Assembly (NCBI GenBank): GCA_963969595.1
Contig: OZ018411.1
Location: 28,717,445 to 28,781,444 of the forward strand
Direction: 5' to 3'
DNA: 64,000 nucleotides
DNA from: Neckera pumila
Lineage: Eukaryota; Streptophyta; Bryopsida; Hypnales; Neckeraceae
Below are positions 32,659 to 47,800 of the stretch, one piece after another. The notes under the pieces are model-generated. The model was not told where the DNA came from. It saw only the letters and a program-made list of their open reading frames with translations, and did no database searches. A program made the translations under genes and the position numbers. The stretch's first letter is position 1. The number at the start of each line of letters is the position of its first letter.

Positions 32659-35600
32659 TGTAAGTTTTGGGGATGTCCCTCATAAGGGGATATAATTGTA
32701 AGTGAATTCACTTCAATCACCTCTCACTTAATAAGTGATTGAATTAATAACCCCCATATCTATATTTTTTCCATTCCCTTGGATATCTATATTTTTCTAA
32801 ACATGCTAAATTACAATCCATATGGGATAATTAAACAATCGTATCCCCTATCCTTTATCCCCCATCCCCCATCCCCATATGTGGTACCATATCAATATTC
32901 CATATATCATCCGTATTCCATGTGTCATATTTATATGTATTTCATACATATTCCATATATCATACCTGTATCAAAGTTTTTTTGGTTTTGGTATTGGTAG
33001 GCGGTTTATTTTTTAATTTTTTGATGTGTGGTGGTGGTTGATTTATTGATAACCTATTCAAATTCAGAGTAGATGACCTGCATTTTGTTAGTTTGGCTCC
33101 AACTGAAGAAATATCATATTTGTGGAGAAAATTTAGATTTAAAGCAAGGAGCAATAACTTCCCAAAATACTCTAAAATAGCATATTTTGTGATCTGTTGT
33201 TTTTAATAGCTTCTCATTTCCATGAAGACAAAAACTGGAAAGAGTACAAACTCAATTGGATATTCTTCATAACCCAATATGAAAGGTCAACAAGGAAAAA
33301 GAGGATGAAAAAATGCTTTTGAAATATTCTTAGCTCAATAATATTGTCATTGAAATGCCACGGAATGGCGTCCGCGGCGCTCCGGGGTTAACTATAGAGA
33401 ACAATTGACATTGACTGCAGAATGACATGCAACAAATAATAGAAACCAGTTTGATCTCTCAATAAGGGGATTTTTAAGAAATTCAAGGAGATAATCCCCT
33501 ATTTTGTTGAATTGGCCCCCTTTCCAAAGGCAAACCTTTACAACTAAGTTATATAAGTCCTAAGTTTATGAGCTTTGTGCAAATGAATGCTACAAATTTT
33601 TGGTCAATGTTTTGTTGCTGATCAAATACCACTGAATTCATAATAATTATACTATATGATTGCAAAGTGCTTTCAAGGGATAAGGCAACTGATTCCATTC
33701 GAGACACAAGTTTTTTGTAGGCAAAATAATTCTTATAATGTACATGTGTCGTGCGAAATGTACAACGCTAAAAAGATTTTGCCTATGATGGGCTTCACAT
33801 TGAAAGTTGTGTCCGTAATGGCCTAATGAGGTCAATTTCTTTGACCCTTAAAGGACCATCAAGCCACTACATGGCTTTTACAATTACATTTGTAGAAAAT
33901 TTGATAGGTTAACGTCACTGATAGTTTGTGAACAACAAAGAGATCCAAAATGATTTTTTCCATTGAAAACATTGGTGCAATTTGATCAAGAAATGATTGA
34001 CTTTGCAACTTTGGGTGAATTTTTTAGAGAATGGAGAAGACGCTCTAGGCCGTCACTTCACATCCTCATATCTTTTTCTTCTACACCTCAAATTTATTTG
34101 AAAAAAAATTGCACATCAATATCATGATGATGTGTACCCGTAGGAAAAAAATCAAAGTTTTTGGAGCACTTTTGAGCATTTTGATTTCAATTCCCATTTT
34201 AGTGTATTTATAAAGTACTGCCTAATCAAACATCTTCCATCAATGTTGTCAATGGTGACATTTTTGAAAATATGTACGATTTCATTGATTTCTTTAATAA
34301 AAGAGCTGTATAAGTCTTCTTTCATTTCAATGATCATCAAAATTATTCAATACAAATGAGAAATTATGCTTGTTACAAGAGCTAGTCACAAAAACAAGAG
34401 CTATGCTCAAATACCCCAGTCCTTTAGGGATTAGCCAACATTGATAGTAATAGGAAATCACTGAAGGAACATTTTGAAGAAATTAACCCCCAAGTGGTTC
34501 TGGTTGTCTTTCAATGTAGTTATATATACGGTAAGTGCAATGTATACAGCCTTGCATGTGAATGATTTATTATCCATTTAATTTTTATTTATTTTTTGTT
34601 GAATGCGCACTGAAGTCTTCAATCAAACTATACACTTTTTGGCTACATTGGACATGTTACTAATATTGTAAATAATGTGAAGTTGTATCCCCAGTACATG
34701 TAGATGTATATGTACATCTCTAGAAATACACACTTTTGCATGTTTGACAGCATCTCATTTCAACAACGAGCATCGCAATATTTTTCTAAAAACATATGAA
34801 AATCAATGACTATTGCACCTTCGATTTTATAGTTTACATATTTGGCCAATACTTCATAGAACTTGGCAAATACGGGTCGTATATGAATCCAAAGGACACA
34901 ATGTGTCTTTGAAACCACTTAGGGATTAAAGGAGTTAACCTTATAAGAATGGGTAGTACAAAAAGTATTTGATGAATGATATTTAATCCCTAAAGGACCA
35001 AGGGGTCGTCCAAGTTTCCAAATTTGTGAAGAGTTATTACAAAATGCAACTTAGAACAATTTTTTAATGATAATTCTTAAATAATAATAGTAAGATATGA
35101 TTTATAGATCACTACAATAGTAATAAGATATAATTGTATGGCTGATGACTAAAGTGGAAAGCTTCTAGTTTTGAATATGTTCTCTTTCTGTGAATAGAAC
35201 AAGTACAACAAAATCATATAGCTCTGATCTATTAGAAACTTAAAGGAGGAACCTAAGTACTTCACTTTGCAATTCATATGTACATGCATCAAATTTTTTT
35301 ATTTGGGGGGTATTTAGCTATAATTTCACAATAGATATGCCCCTATATTTTTTACTTCTACTTTTTGCCCATTTTTTACATCCTATATTAGTTAACACTA
35401 AAATGTGAGACATTTAAACATATCCACACTATAAATCAAATTTTATAAGCAATATTGGGATTGATTACTCTAACTATTGTTAAACACAACCTATACAAAC
35501 AGCATATATATAGACATCATATATATATACAAATGAATCATACAAGTACAATAAGAGAAAGAACCACAAAAATTGGAAATCCCACGAGCAATATTATATT

Positions 35601-36182
35601 AGCTAAGCTTAACTTTTCGGCAACACATCCTTGAAAACTGCCTACTATAGATATGAGTTGGAGGAAATGAACAAATAACAACCCAAAATGAGGCATTGTT
35701 AACTAATTTGTCTATTTGTAGATGAAAAATGGAAATTCTTCATACAATTTCTTCCTCTTCCTTGTAGCCTACCTTTTAGGTAGATTTACAAATTATATAC
35801 TATACATAGATCATCACTATATAATGTTTAGTAGTTGAAATACAATATACTTCAAAAAGTGATGCTATAGTAATTTGGATGTTTTTTAAATTAAGAGCTC
35901 CAACATTTAAAATGTATCCTATGTATAGTAAAAGAACCACTAGTGAAGTACTGGGGGGAGGAAAAAAAACAAGGTGTTCCATCTTCTTGTAGTTTGAACT
36001 AGAGGCTATATAGAAGTGCACTCACAAAATTGAAATCATTGGATAGAATCTACCCCAGGCTTTGAATATAACAAACAAATATCATTCATTATTATTTTTT
36101 GGAAAAGGCTCAAACTATAAAAAATTGAGATGACTATTGGGATCCATTTTTAAAAATATAGAATATTTCATTAAAATGGTGC
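32659..36182. other. Gene-poor AT-rich spacer
   Basis: No credible ORF over 75 codons, RNA gene or clear transposon end seen in 3.5 kb. Short frames here are typical of random AT-rich sequence. Confidence 0.55.
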
Positions 36183-36449
36183 CATTCTGCACTACAGAAG
36201 AGATTTGAAGTCTCTAAGAGACTGCAAATTATTCTGCATTCCCAGATGGTAGAAACATAGGAAAGCTGATGGTTGATGTGGTTGAGAGAGTGCCACGTCA
36301 TATTTGAAAAAAAAAATTTGGCCTAAAATGATATTTGGGAGAATTTTTATTTTTGGAATTTTTGGAATTTTTTTTCTTCACAGCCTATACAAGCTGTTTA
36401 CAGATCTGGCCTGAAACGGCCCTCCAATACCCTCCAATCTCCTCTAATG
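36183..36449. mobile_element. R2-family MITE, copy e
   Basis: The right end, as reverse complement, is CATTAGAGGAGATTGGAGGG followed by a GGAGGGCCGTTTCAGGCC segment as in copies a and b. The left end (CATTCTGCACTACAGAAGAG) is eroded. The interior GTGCCACGTCA and long A/T runs match copy a. Confidence 0.6.
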
Positions 36450-38164
36450 ACTTTGGAACTTTTATAATTTAGACTGCGTAGTCTGAAATTTATACCTGTC
36501 CTAGATGGTTCAAACCGTGAGGTCTAAAAATGGCGTAAAGAATATTGCCATTTTAATGAAATTTGCAATGAATATTTTTTTGCCAAATTTGATTAGAGGA
36601 TATGGTATATCCCATAACTTTCCTTATCACTTTCATCACTTTCATAACTTTCCCTATCACTACATGTTGCATTGCAATCAACAATGAGAAGGGAATTAGG
36701 ACTATGACAAAATCCAATTGTGATCTACAACCTTTTACTTTGAAATTGCAAAAATTAGAATTACCTATTGATGTTCTTGTCATAATTGCAAAGACTATTG
36801 GATGTTTCAATAGTGATTTTTCCATCTTAAGGCAATCAAACTTTAAAATAAGTCTTCCAAAAGCTAAGTACAAAAACAAGATATAAAAAATCCTCAAGAA
36901 TACCTTATTAACCCATAATGACCCAAACGGGTGTACTTTCATAAAGGGCCAAACTGCCAAGAATTTGAGCAATTTGTTTACTCATCTTTCTTAAGATCAA
37001 ATAGAATTTAACGTCTCGAAGGATCTTGAAGTTCACATTGAGAGTGAGCAACTCAAAAAAATTTAGATTTTAACCACACAATTTAGCAGATATTTAAGTT
37101 TGAAGTTTTATTTAGGTCGATGAAAAACATGGCAACGCACTTTTAAGGAGCATATCTTAGTGAAAATATTTAAAATGATGACTTTTTTGTACTCAATGAA
37201 AGATAAGAGACTTGAGAATGCTCATTTATAATTTCTCAACATTCAGAACATTTTTCAATTCATGGTGGAGCTTGCAGTGCATGGTGGTCATTGAAATGAG
37301 AGTATGGTAGAAGGCTCTGAAATCGCACAGGCATTAAGAACCGCCCCTATAAATGGCTGTGAAATGGACATGAGGTGGTTGTAAAATTGACGTCTATAGT
37401 CATTGAATGAATCAAGGAAATAAGCATTATTAATTGCAAGAGCCAATCATTATCTTTGCTTTCCCCAGATTTTTTTAGAATTGCAAGTGAGCAGTTTATG
37501 GAAGACCTATGGCACATAAATAGGCACCTATGGCACATCTTGTTTGAAAATCCATAACTAATTCAATAATGCTTTGAAAAATATGAAACCACTTCTATTA
37601 GATTCCTCTTCTAATTCTCTATGTCTGAAAAATGAGCTAAAAATATTCCCATCCAAGTAAGTACATGAAAAAGGTAGACCAGCCCTTAGATGAGCGGTTT
37701 CTAAGCCTTCTACCATAGTGTTTGTAAGAAATATAAAATGGGACACTTGTCTTCTCTTTGAGCTATCTGCACTTTTTGAGGTGGGCAAGAGTTGCATTGG
37801 TTAATTGACTTTTTAGTCCATGTCTAAACCCACCCCTCCAAAATTAATGGGTTGTGAACTACACTACACCACTCAACTTCAAAAAATTCCACAAGGCCGA
37901 GTTTAATTTAGAATTTGATGAAACTACTGCCATTGGATTCATAACGCAATCTATTTTCTAATAAAAAAATTTATTTCTTTTAATTCAAAATTAAGAACGG
38001 GAAGATCAAGAAAAAGGGTCACTTACCAAAAAATTGTTGCTTTGGGCCACCAGGGGTTAACTTATATAATTCAAGGTTTCTGAAGAGTGAATGAACATGA
38101 TTTGAACAATTTGGTTTGAATTCTCTTTCGAAAGACTAAAAGTTTAAGTTAGGTCAAGATTGTA
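36450..38164. other. AT-rich spacer
   Basis: No gene seen. Confidence 0.5.
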
Positions 38165-38888
38165 GGATTCAAAATGGCATGTCTGAAATTGAGAACCCAA
38201 TGCAAACCCTCAACTACAGTAGTGCTAATGTTGTGGGCTCTGTAACCGCTCATTTAAACGGCGGTACGTCACACTGCCGGCTGCTCATCGTGTCCACTAC
38301 CGGAAACGGCTGTACACGGATGACAAACCTCTTCATTCATCCATTGTGTCGACGGGGACTTTCCAAGCACTTCTCCGTGTTCAGCGTCGCTCCTCCCTCC
38401 TTCACGTTCACCGACGACGGCTGCGTCTCCATTTCCGCCATTGCACTTGCAATAGTCGTTGGTAGTATTCCTGCAGAAATTTCTTGTGTTCACTTAGTGA
38501 CGGAGAGTGTCGGGACGCTCCGTTGCAAGGCATTGTGGCAATCTCCGCAAGAAATAGAGCTTCCAAGGGGAGTAGGGACCATCCGACACCTAAGTTAGAA
38601 ACTTCGCCATTGCGTGCAATTGCGATCGCAATTCCATTTTAGGTTTTCCTCTCCAATTGCAGCGCACGATCTGATTATCACAAATTTTCTGGAAACCAGT
38701 AAAAGTTGATACTTTCATTAAACATTCGGAAGAAACGCAATTGCGATGGCTAAATGTACGAGATGGCTAACTCGATGAGGCTTATCATTGTTAGTTGTTC
38801 GAATTGGAGTGCGATGAAGTAGAGAGTCTGTGTATCGTGTCAATTCGAGAGTTGCAAAATCTCTTGTCGGGAGAGGTTTCTGGGAAAG
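38165..38888 (+). promoter_or_regulatory. ABCA gene 5' region
   Basis: G+C rises sharply near 38200, as at other gene islands in this window. An ATG at 38179 opens 139 codons of unrecognised, Ser/Val-rich sequence with an overlapping minus-strand frame. I take this as promoter and 5' leader rather than a gene. No TATA box is convincing. Confidence 0.35.
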
Positions 38889-41800
38889 ATGGGATCGCCA
38901 TTGCATACGCAATTGCTGGCCACTGTGCGTCGCAATTTCTTGATTAAGAGGCGCGATGCCAGTAACACCATCAAAGAAGTTCTGCTTCCGGTTCGTTTTC
39001 ATCTTCACTCTTTTTTCATATCCTGTGTGATGAAATATCTGAGAAATTGGGTTAATGAATTATGGAGAGACGATATTGTGAACGGAGGTACTCCTTTGCT
39101 AGGATATGTCTTGTGTTCAACCTCATTTTCAATTAGTTTTCGGTCCAATTGAGAAGCTCCTACGTCTTTGTTAGCTGCGTATGTCTTGTTGAATATTGTC
39201 TTGTACTATCACCGTCTGTTTGACTATGAATTGCTCACACTTTTTGCCTTCCTATTTTCTGTTTGACAGGTTTATATCATCTTCCTTCTCGTGGTCGTCA
39301 AGATTGGGACACCGTAAGCTCAATCTCTGTTGCAGTGACATTTATTCGATTTTTTAGTTTGAGGTCATTATGTTCACTGCAAGAGTCAAATTTATTTGGA
39401 ATTGGATACCTGTCCTTTTGCAGGATGTTCTGCTACTCTAACCAAACCTTGCTGTTGACCAATATTGTGAGTCCAGATCTGATGACGTTTACTGTTACAT
39501 GCCCTAGGACTACAAATCTGCCTGGCACTGCCTGGATGAATAAGGTAGATGGCGTGTGTCAACCAGTGGAGCAACCATTAGATACTGTTTGCCTTGATAT
39601 TGATCTCCGACCATCTAATGAGACTTTGGTAAGTAATATGCTATATATTAAGCATCACTTGGCTTCCGTTGGAAGTTCTTTCCTTTTCGTATTCCACGTC
39701 GGTATTCATCAAAGAAACAATCGAACTCATCAGTACTTCCTAGCTCAATCAATCTTTGACATGTTTTCGTGTCAGCAAGTATGCCAGCTGCCTTACAGTG
39801 ATTTTGAAATGCAGCTTGCCTTTGTACCTCAAAACAACAAGGGTGTTGGAAGCTTAATGCAACAAGTGGTACAGGAATATCGAGACTGGTAAGTTAGTTG
39901 TCTGGCTGTAGGACGCTGGCTTCTGATGCAATACACGGATCTATGCATATAGTTTATGGAATCTATTCATGAGCACATTGGAGATCTAATGCTACCTTGT
40001 TTAGTGAGCCGTGTTCATGATTTCCAGAGGTTTTATCTTGAACTGTGGTATGCAATGCATGTCTTCCTCAGATATTGTAGGTCTGTGCTTGGTACACGTT
40101 GTGCAGGTGTACTGTATTCATTTATCTTCATAGCTTAAGTAGGAACTTGATACTGATGGCATTTTATTTGTAGCTTCTGGAAGTCAGTTTGAAGGAATCA
40201 GACGATAGCCATTCTGCAGTGGGATTCGCACAGTTATTTATCCTACTTTGTATATGCTCTTGTGTAAATGTGCCCATACACCTTCTTGCGTGTGTTGCGT
40301 GTGTCTTATCTTGGTTCTTATAGCATTTGACTGCCAAAACAGAGTGGACAAAAAATGCTAGATATGTGAAGAGTCAGTTGTGGTTTCGTTTGTTTGCAGG
40401 TACTCACCTTCAACTCTACAGCTGTCTCTAAAAGGGTTTGATACCGAGGAGGACCTCGTTTCTTTCTACATCACACATCCAGACGTGAGCATGGTTTTTC
40501 ACTTCTAAGAGTGTTTTGAATCTCTAATTGTCAAGCCTTCAAAGTGTTGAATGGTAGGTTCACGCGACACTTTGGACGGTTGCTACCGTGTCTCGGCATG
40601 GTCAGCGTGATGCCTTGCAGATGCACCCTACACTGCCGCCGCAAGTGTCTGTCGAGGCCATTGTCGAATGCGCATGATAACGGAGCCTATCATGCGCATC
40701 CGTTTCTCATGACTCAATCAACATGTGGTAGAATAGCGCAAATGATTAAGAATAAGGACCCTGAGGTGTTCTCTAAGTACTTTGTCTCGTTGATTATCAG
40801 ACGGTTTACGCTGGTGTTATTTTTGACGGGGCTGACGGAGCGGAAGAACTCCCATCCGACTTAAATTTTCGAATAAGAATGAACGGTATCGCGCCGCGAC
40901 TTTCCTTTCCTCCTTGAGATTAGAAGATTGTGCCAGAAGTTCTGTGAATATTTATTGCTGGGAAGGTTGACATGCCTATTGTCCTTAAGCTTTTTGAATG
41001 ATCGACTCACTCGATTTCCCTTTTATAAAGCTTTGATATAACAATTTTCCTTGCTTTAAGTCTTACTGAGGTTGGACTTTATGTTATCAATTGTTTATTA
41101 ATTTGAAATTTCATTCCTATATAGTTTTTCCTGAATTAATTGCGTAGGTACTTATGTACCACCTACTTCCAAGCTTCAAGGAGAAAAAACTTCTTGTCAC
41201 GATGATTCAAGGAGTTGTCTTTCAGACAAGTACTTAACTTCAGGTAAGGGCAGAAGCATGCGAAATGCGTAGTCTTCATTATTAGTCGGTTTGGCATGTT
41301 ATTAGCCGTTGCCGTTTTGTTTTTATAAGTTGCTATCTGTATCTTGTCAAGGGCCAACGCAGAAATTGCTAGCATGTAAATACCATGTTAGGGCCGCTTT
41401 AGACGGGTCTAGTCAAGAAAATCAGAAATTTTGAGCACTCTCATTGGCCAAGTGCTTTGAAATGGTCCAGCTTATCACTGAGAGTGCTCAAAATTTCTGA
41501 TTTTCTTGGCTTGTAATGCGGCCCTTAGTGTGGAATAGTAGGTTATTCTCTCTTTCTAGAACATGATCCTATGTTTTAGTCTCCTTTCAAGTCACTTGAG
41601 GTTATCTAGACGTTTAAGGCTTATTAGGTCATGCACTGAGAGTACATTTTGCTGATTTCTTGGTTTAAGGTTTTCTGGCTCTACAAACCACTATCTCTCA
41701 AGCGGCTAGAAGCATGGCACTCCCTGCTCAATGTGGCCCAACGAAGCAGATGAAGTCTTTCTTTGTGCAGAAACAGCCCTTGAACGAATTTAGCCAGTCT

Positions 41801-44800
41801 TTTGCGGATACTGTATTTCAGTTGTTCACCGCAATGTATTTGGTGTGGGCCTTTGCTCCCCAGCTTCAGACAACACTTTCCAATATTGTGGAGGAAAAGG
41901 AGACTCTCATTAAGGTATCCATGTTTTTCCAACCATGCTTGACGTGTCTATTTATTCAATAGCTTCAAATGTTACAACGTCACAGGACGTGGGATGTACG
42001 TATTTGTGGAAAGATGAAATGTTTTGACAATGATCTGTTTTTCACCTGTAGATCATATTATTCACCTTCGTTGTCCTCATTCCTCTTATGAATGATAGAT
42101 TCTAAAGTTCACTACGTGGTAATTATTATCTCTAGTGATTAATACTTGACTATCATGGTCGTATCAGGACTACATGCTGCTCATGGGGCTTCGTGAGTCC
42201 ATTTACTGGTTGTCTTGGATCATTGCATACGCAATGATGGCTGCAATTACAGTACTTGTGTTGGTAAGGCGATTACCTCTTTTTTAGTTCATCATGACCA
42301 GCGTGCTCTTGCTAGCTGCACATTTCATTTTGTCGGTAGTCACAAACTGGAAATTGTGAACATTGCTCACGTCAGGTTATTTGAATTTTTTTGCAGGTTC
42401 TTACAGCAAAGATCTCAACGTTGTTTGAGTTCTCAAGTGCAGGAGCGATATTTTTTCTCATATATGCGTACTCTTTGTCGCTAACCACCATGGCATTCGC
42501 ACTCAGCACGGTCTTTTCAAAGGTTGGTGGATATTGATGTTTATTTTAATGGATCGATTAAGATTTCTTAAATTGTCATTAGGCTCAACTATCCTCACAT
42601 GGTTGATGTAGTTGAAGCTCAGAATTGACCTTTCATTATTACATTGCACAGGCCCAGACTGCAGGTGCTGTCTCTGGATTGCTGATGTTATTTAGTAGTT
42701 TGGCTGTCATCCCAATTGAACTGCTGCACCCGCCTGCTCCTGTCTGTGCATTTTTGGCGCTGTTCTCGCCCGCCGGGTTTGCAGTGGCAATCAACGTTGT
42801 TGTTCGAGCAGAGGGAAGGGGACGGGGAATACATATTCTTGGCTCTCGTGGTCAGAGAAACTTCTGGTCCAGGGTTGCTCCATTTGCCTTCCTCAGATAT
42901 ACCAAGTTCAATATGACTTTCTTAAAAGACCGAGATCTCAAACTATCTGTCCATATTTTCTGATAGTTCTACTAGTTGGATATCGTTTAATCTCTAGTGA
43001 ATCCCTGTGGTTTCGTTCAGTAAACCTTTGATTCTCAGGACCTGTCAATATGTAAGGCAATATGTACAGTACAGTTCAGTTTGCGTAGCATGTCTTGTTA
43101 AGGCTTTTGAAATCTGTAAGGACTTAAGTATAGGCTATTTTGTCCAGCGTCAGAATTATGCATGGATGTGTTACGTTCTATAGATTTCAAACTTCAGCAG
43201 TCTCCCTCTGCTCCTTATACTGTTTGCTAAACGGATATTCCTTATTATGGCCATCAAACTAAATTCTGAGAAGATTATTGAAAGCTAGCAACGGACCTGA
43301 TGCAGCTAATAGTGCTGATCTTTAATGACATTTTATGCTGCCGGGTTTGTACAGTCAGCAGGTTTGGACTTCACGGACCATTCGAATCCTTTAAGCCCTG
43401 GTGAACTCGTTATCATCTTCCTTTTTGATGCGATTCTTTACGCCATTATAGCATGGTTGTTACTAAATCCCTTCTTGAATTACAATTTTGTGATTCTACA
43501 GGCAGTATGTATCACGAATTTTGTTTAATGGCTGTTAGCAATCCTGCTTTTGGAGGCCTTCAAGTATTGCTGTGTTATTTTTTGTAATTACTCTCGAGTA
43601 TCATAGACTTATTTCAGGGGCGTTTCAGATTTTGTTGAATTCCTAGCACACAGATGATAGCTGACTGGCTGCGCTGCAGGGACAATTCATTGATGAGATT
43701 ATTTTATGATGTTGATGTTTAGGTATCTGGATAACACATGGCCACATCCAGAGAGAGGCTCGAAACGACGTCGGGGATTCTGTTTTACATCAAAATATTG
43801 GTTCCCGTCCAGAGCATCTAAGGAGTACATTCTTGCGCGAAACAATGAAGTTAGTACACCCAAACATATGCCTCTCAAGACTTTCAATATGCACTCTAGC
43901 ATTTTAGCATTTTCTCTATATAAGAACCGATGTGTCGCATTTCAACCGAACCCTTTCTGCATGTGGTTTATCGGAACACATCAATCAATGTCAGTTGCCA
44001 TATTTGTTCTCCGAGTTCTGTGTGATTAAGCCTTAATTTTGAAGTATCACTGGCACTCTGGCCTCTTGAATGTATGGGCAACTTGTATGGATCATTTCTT
44101 GGGGCGATGTGCATCTGCTTTAACCATTTAGGTTGTTTGAGTTTTTCTGCGACAGTCTTAGAAAGAGTCACAGTTTTGACCTTTTACCAGGCCTTTCATG
44201 TTCGTATGTCTTGTTCACTGGTAGCTATTGCTCTTTGAGGCAGGTGAAGCATGTTTCTCAGCAAGACTTGGATGACGCTAGCTTAGAAATGGGCTCAGTA
44301 CCTGACACAGCGTTAGAAGGTACATTGATGCCTTTATCAAAAGGGAAACTCGCTTGTTCATAAATGTGCAATTTTTTTGATTCATTCATGTAGCTTTCCT
44401 TTTTTCAGTCCCTGAATTCAAAATGCTCCCAGACCCTCTGCTTAACCTAGCTCTTTTGAATCTGCATTTTTGCAGTCGATTTCACTGAAACCTCAGAAGA
44501 GCGCAACCCAGACATAGAACCAGTTAATGTTGATCTTCAAAGCAAAGCAGGCATTGTGATGAAGGAATTGAGACAAGTGAATCGAAGAAGAAAGGGTTGG
44601 TGGCACTGGGCATCTGGAATGGGCCGCAGCTTTCAAAGAAATCTAAATCCAGTAACAGATTACGAGGTCATCAAAGGTCTTAACATAACCCTCTATGAGG
44701 GACAATGCTTTGCAATAGTTGTAAGTTTACCCGCACACCCTGATCCACATGATACTTCTGTTGTGGACATGCTGCTTGCCCAAGTGCAAGTTCTAACTGC

Positions 44801-47800
44801 AATGTGCGTGGGAATCTCGAATTTGAAGCATCACCCTATTTTTGGAGTCACTCGAATTTAGACAGACTCTCCAGATAACCCATGGTATTCATGAAGATTG
44901 ACCGTGGTAGTTGCTCAAGATCTGGGTGGAATCAGTCTCCAAAATTGCCAGTAATATCTGAGATAATTTTGGTCGTTTCATGGATTGCAGGGTCACAGTG
45001 GATCGGGAAAATCAGCAGTGGTAAACATGCTGTCGGGTCTCTCTCGTGCTACATCAGGCGAAGCTTATATTTACGGCCTCCCTGTCACAGATGCTGGTAA
45101 TCTCGCTTAGAAACCAGCTCATATCATATCCTTCTATGTTTTCATTGACAGTTCACCGATCTCAGTTTTCCAATTCTAGTCTTTGCCTGGTCACCTAGTT
45201 TAGGTATATACATTGGCTTGCAAATCTAGCCTTCTATTGAATCCTAACCCAATGTCACAGGCGCGGAAGATTTGGTGTTTGGAGGGTCCCTATAATCCAA
45301 TCTTTCGAATTCTTGCAGAATCTATTTGCACGTTCTCACCTGCTTGGCTACTTTTCTATGACTCCATCGATTTGAGTTCTGTGGTCTTACAGCTGTCTTG
45401 AATGAGATTTGTTCATTTTCTGTTGCAGATATAAATAATGAGAATTTACCGTAATCTTGTAGGGGAGGAGTTGCATTCACTGATTGGAGTTTGTCCACAA
45501 CAGAATATTGCAGTGCGTGCATTGACTATTCGCGAACAGGTCAGCAGGTCTTTTCTATGCTTGAATGTCTAGATTCCGAGAGAAGAATGAAGTCTTCTGA
45601 TTGCAGATGAACCTTTGTCTCAATTTTTCACTAAATTGACGGCGTTCATAATTACAACTATGTAGTTAGGCCTATTAGTTTGAGAATCATTTGCATACTG
45701 GTGATGTTTGGTCCCGACTGCCTTGCCTTTGGAGTTTATTATCCAGACACGTATGGAACCCATTTAGGGCGCTTGTTCAAAATCGCCTTCTGGAAACGGT
45801 TCTTTATTTTTCTTATGTTGGGATTCTTTTCCTTAAAGAACCAGCTTGTGAGAGAGTTGCTAGCTGTATCGAACGAAACAACTCGAATCTGCAGAACTAA
45901 TTGACATCTTTCTACGCCTGCAGCTTATATATTTTGCCACGATTAAAGGACAATGTGTGCATTTCGGCAAAGATGGACTTGAGGAACGACAGCACTCAAA
46001 TCAATCTGTAGAGCAGATGGCAGAGAACCTAATAGCGGACTTAGGGCTCTTAAATGAAGCTGATAAGGAAGCGAAGGCACTTTCTCAGCCCGCTAGACGG
46101 AAACTTAGCCTTGCGATTGCTCTTATTGGAGATCCACAGGTAACATCAATTTCCGTGGCTATTGGTTAAGATCAGCTAGCGTCTATGATTTATCGGCGTA
46201 CTTTTGCTTACAAATATGTATGTTTCTAGGTTGTGATTATGGATCAGCCCACTAGAAACCTTGATCTGGTTTCAAGGAAGCAGTTCTGGGACATGATGCA
46301 CAATCGCCAGAAAGGACGAGTGTATTTATTTACAACTGACTCCATGGAGGAGGCTGATGTTGTTGCTGATCGCAAGGCTGTATTGTCCCACGGTGTGCTC
46401 AAGTGTTGCGGAAGCTCGTTCTTCCTACGGAATCGCTTTGGTGATCATCTGGTTTCTTCAGTTTATTGATTTCTACATTAATGATTGTTTTGTGAATGTA
46501 GACTTCGCTTCTGGCTGTGCAATGATATACGTTGAAGCTGGAGTACACCAAACGTTTTGGTACATTCTCATTTTGGTAATGCTTCTCATGCTTCTATGAT
46601 TACAGGATTGAGCTACTTACTGCATGTAACAAAAGGTGAAAGGTTCAATGCAACAGCTGTGTGGGAGTTGATTACGAAACATGTACACGCAGCTGTATTG
46701 TTACCGGCTCAAAGAGGGCAGGCACATGCCACTTTCAAGCTTCCTCTGGGAATTCCTGCACAAACAAGCGCTCTCCTTGTGGAATTAGCTGAGTGAGTTA
46801 GATTCTCGATTACTCTTGAAAGGGTTCTTTACGACTTTCTTAATATTGCGGAGGGAATCTGGACGGCAAGTTTAATTGAAAAAAAAACTGTGGTTGATCT
46901 TTTGACTGCACTCGTTTTGGCCTAGCCACTTGTTTCAGTCCATTGTTTGTCTGAAGTACACGTTGTCTTCAAATTCAGTCTCTACGTTCACACACCTATT
47001 AGACAGAACTTTTATATTGGGAAGCCAAAACTGTGGGGTGCAGACGTGCAGTCGAGCTTGGACTGGATGAAGGGGCACTAGAAGCCACCACGCTTGAAGA
47101 GGTCTTCATGCAATTTCAAGGTCAGTATGGTATAGCTGGTTACAGGGAGCTCACCTTGCGTATTGAGGAAGTGCTGGACGATTGTGTTTAGGAATGATTA
47201 AATGTTTTGTTTTCTTGCGAAATCCGAGCCTATTGGGTCACATATTAAGTACTCCGTATTTATAATGATCCATCTTATTTTCTGAGGGGCTGATATGTCT
47301 CAACTTGTTTCTTGATTTTATTGTTCGCATGTGATTGTTCTGTAGCATGTCATATCTGTTGCCTTGAGCGCAACTGAATGGTGACGTTTTATCTCTCTCA
47401 ATGCAGATGAAGATGAGAATGCTGCTGGAGTGGTGACTCTGCGCGATGTGCAAGAGTCGAGCAACTACCCAACCTCCATGGATGAAGCTGATGATGAAGC
47501 ACTTCTTATTGGAGGCGAGCGGTCAGCGGACGTAGATTCTTTAAAAAGACGTCAAACCTCCCTGTTGCCTCAGATTTCAGCTATTTTACGAGCTCGTTTA
47601 ACGTTTCCCAAGTACGTAACAGATGCCATGTTGTCCTAAACAAGAATTTTGGAAAAGCGATTTAATCTCCAGGGAAAGAAAGATACGCCAGATTGCTCTT
47701 TTATACTATCCTGGGAACACACTCTGCATACTCTCAACTTGCAATGTTAGGTTGGTGAAGTTGATCTAGTTTGCTTAATTCCTGAGATTTCTTCTGGTAC

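Noticed and set aside
32880..32970. Repeated 'catat' motifs as a CRISPR-like or satellite array
   Set aside because: Short, irregular AT-rich repetition with no constant spacer structure. CRISPR is not expected in a plant nucleus.
38179..38598. 139-codon ATG frame upstream of ABCA as a gene
   Set aside because: No recognisable domain, an overlapping antisense frame, and a position typical of a promoter and leader. Kept only as part of the 5' region.
39263..39892. A 209-codon open frame as an independent gene
   Set aside because: It is ABCA exons 3 and 4 read through a short intron. The outer parts do not match the family.
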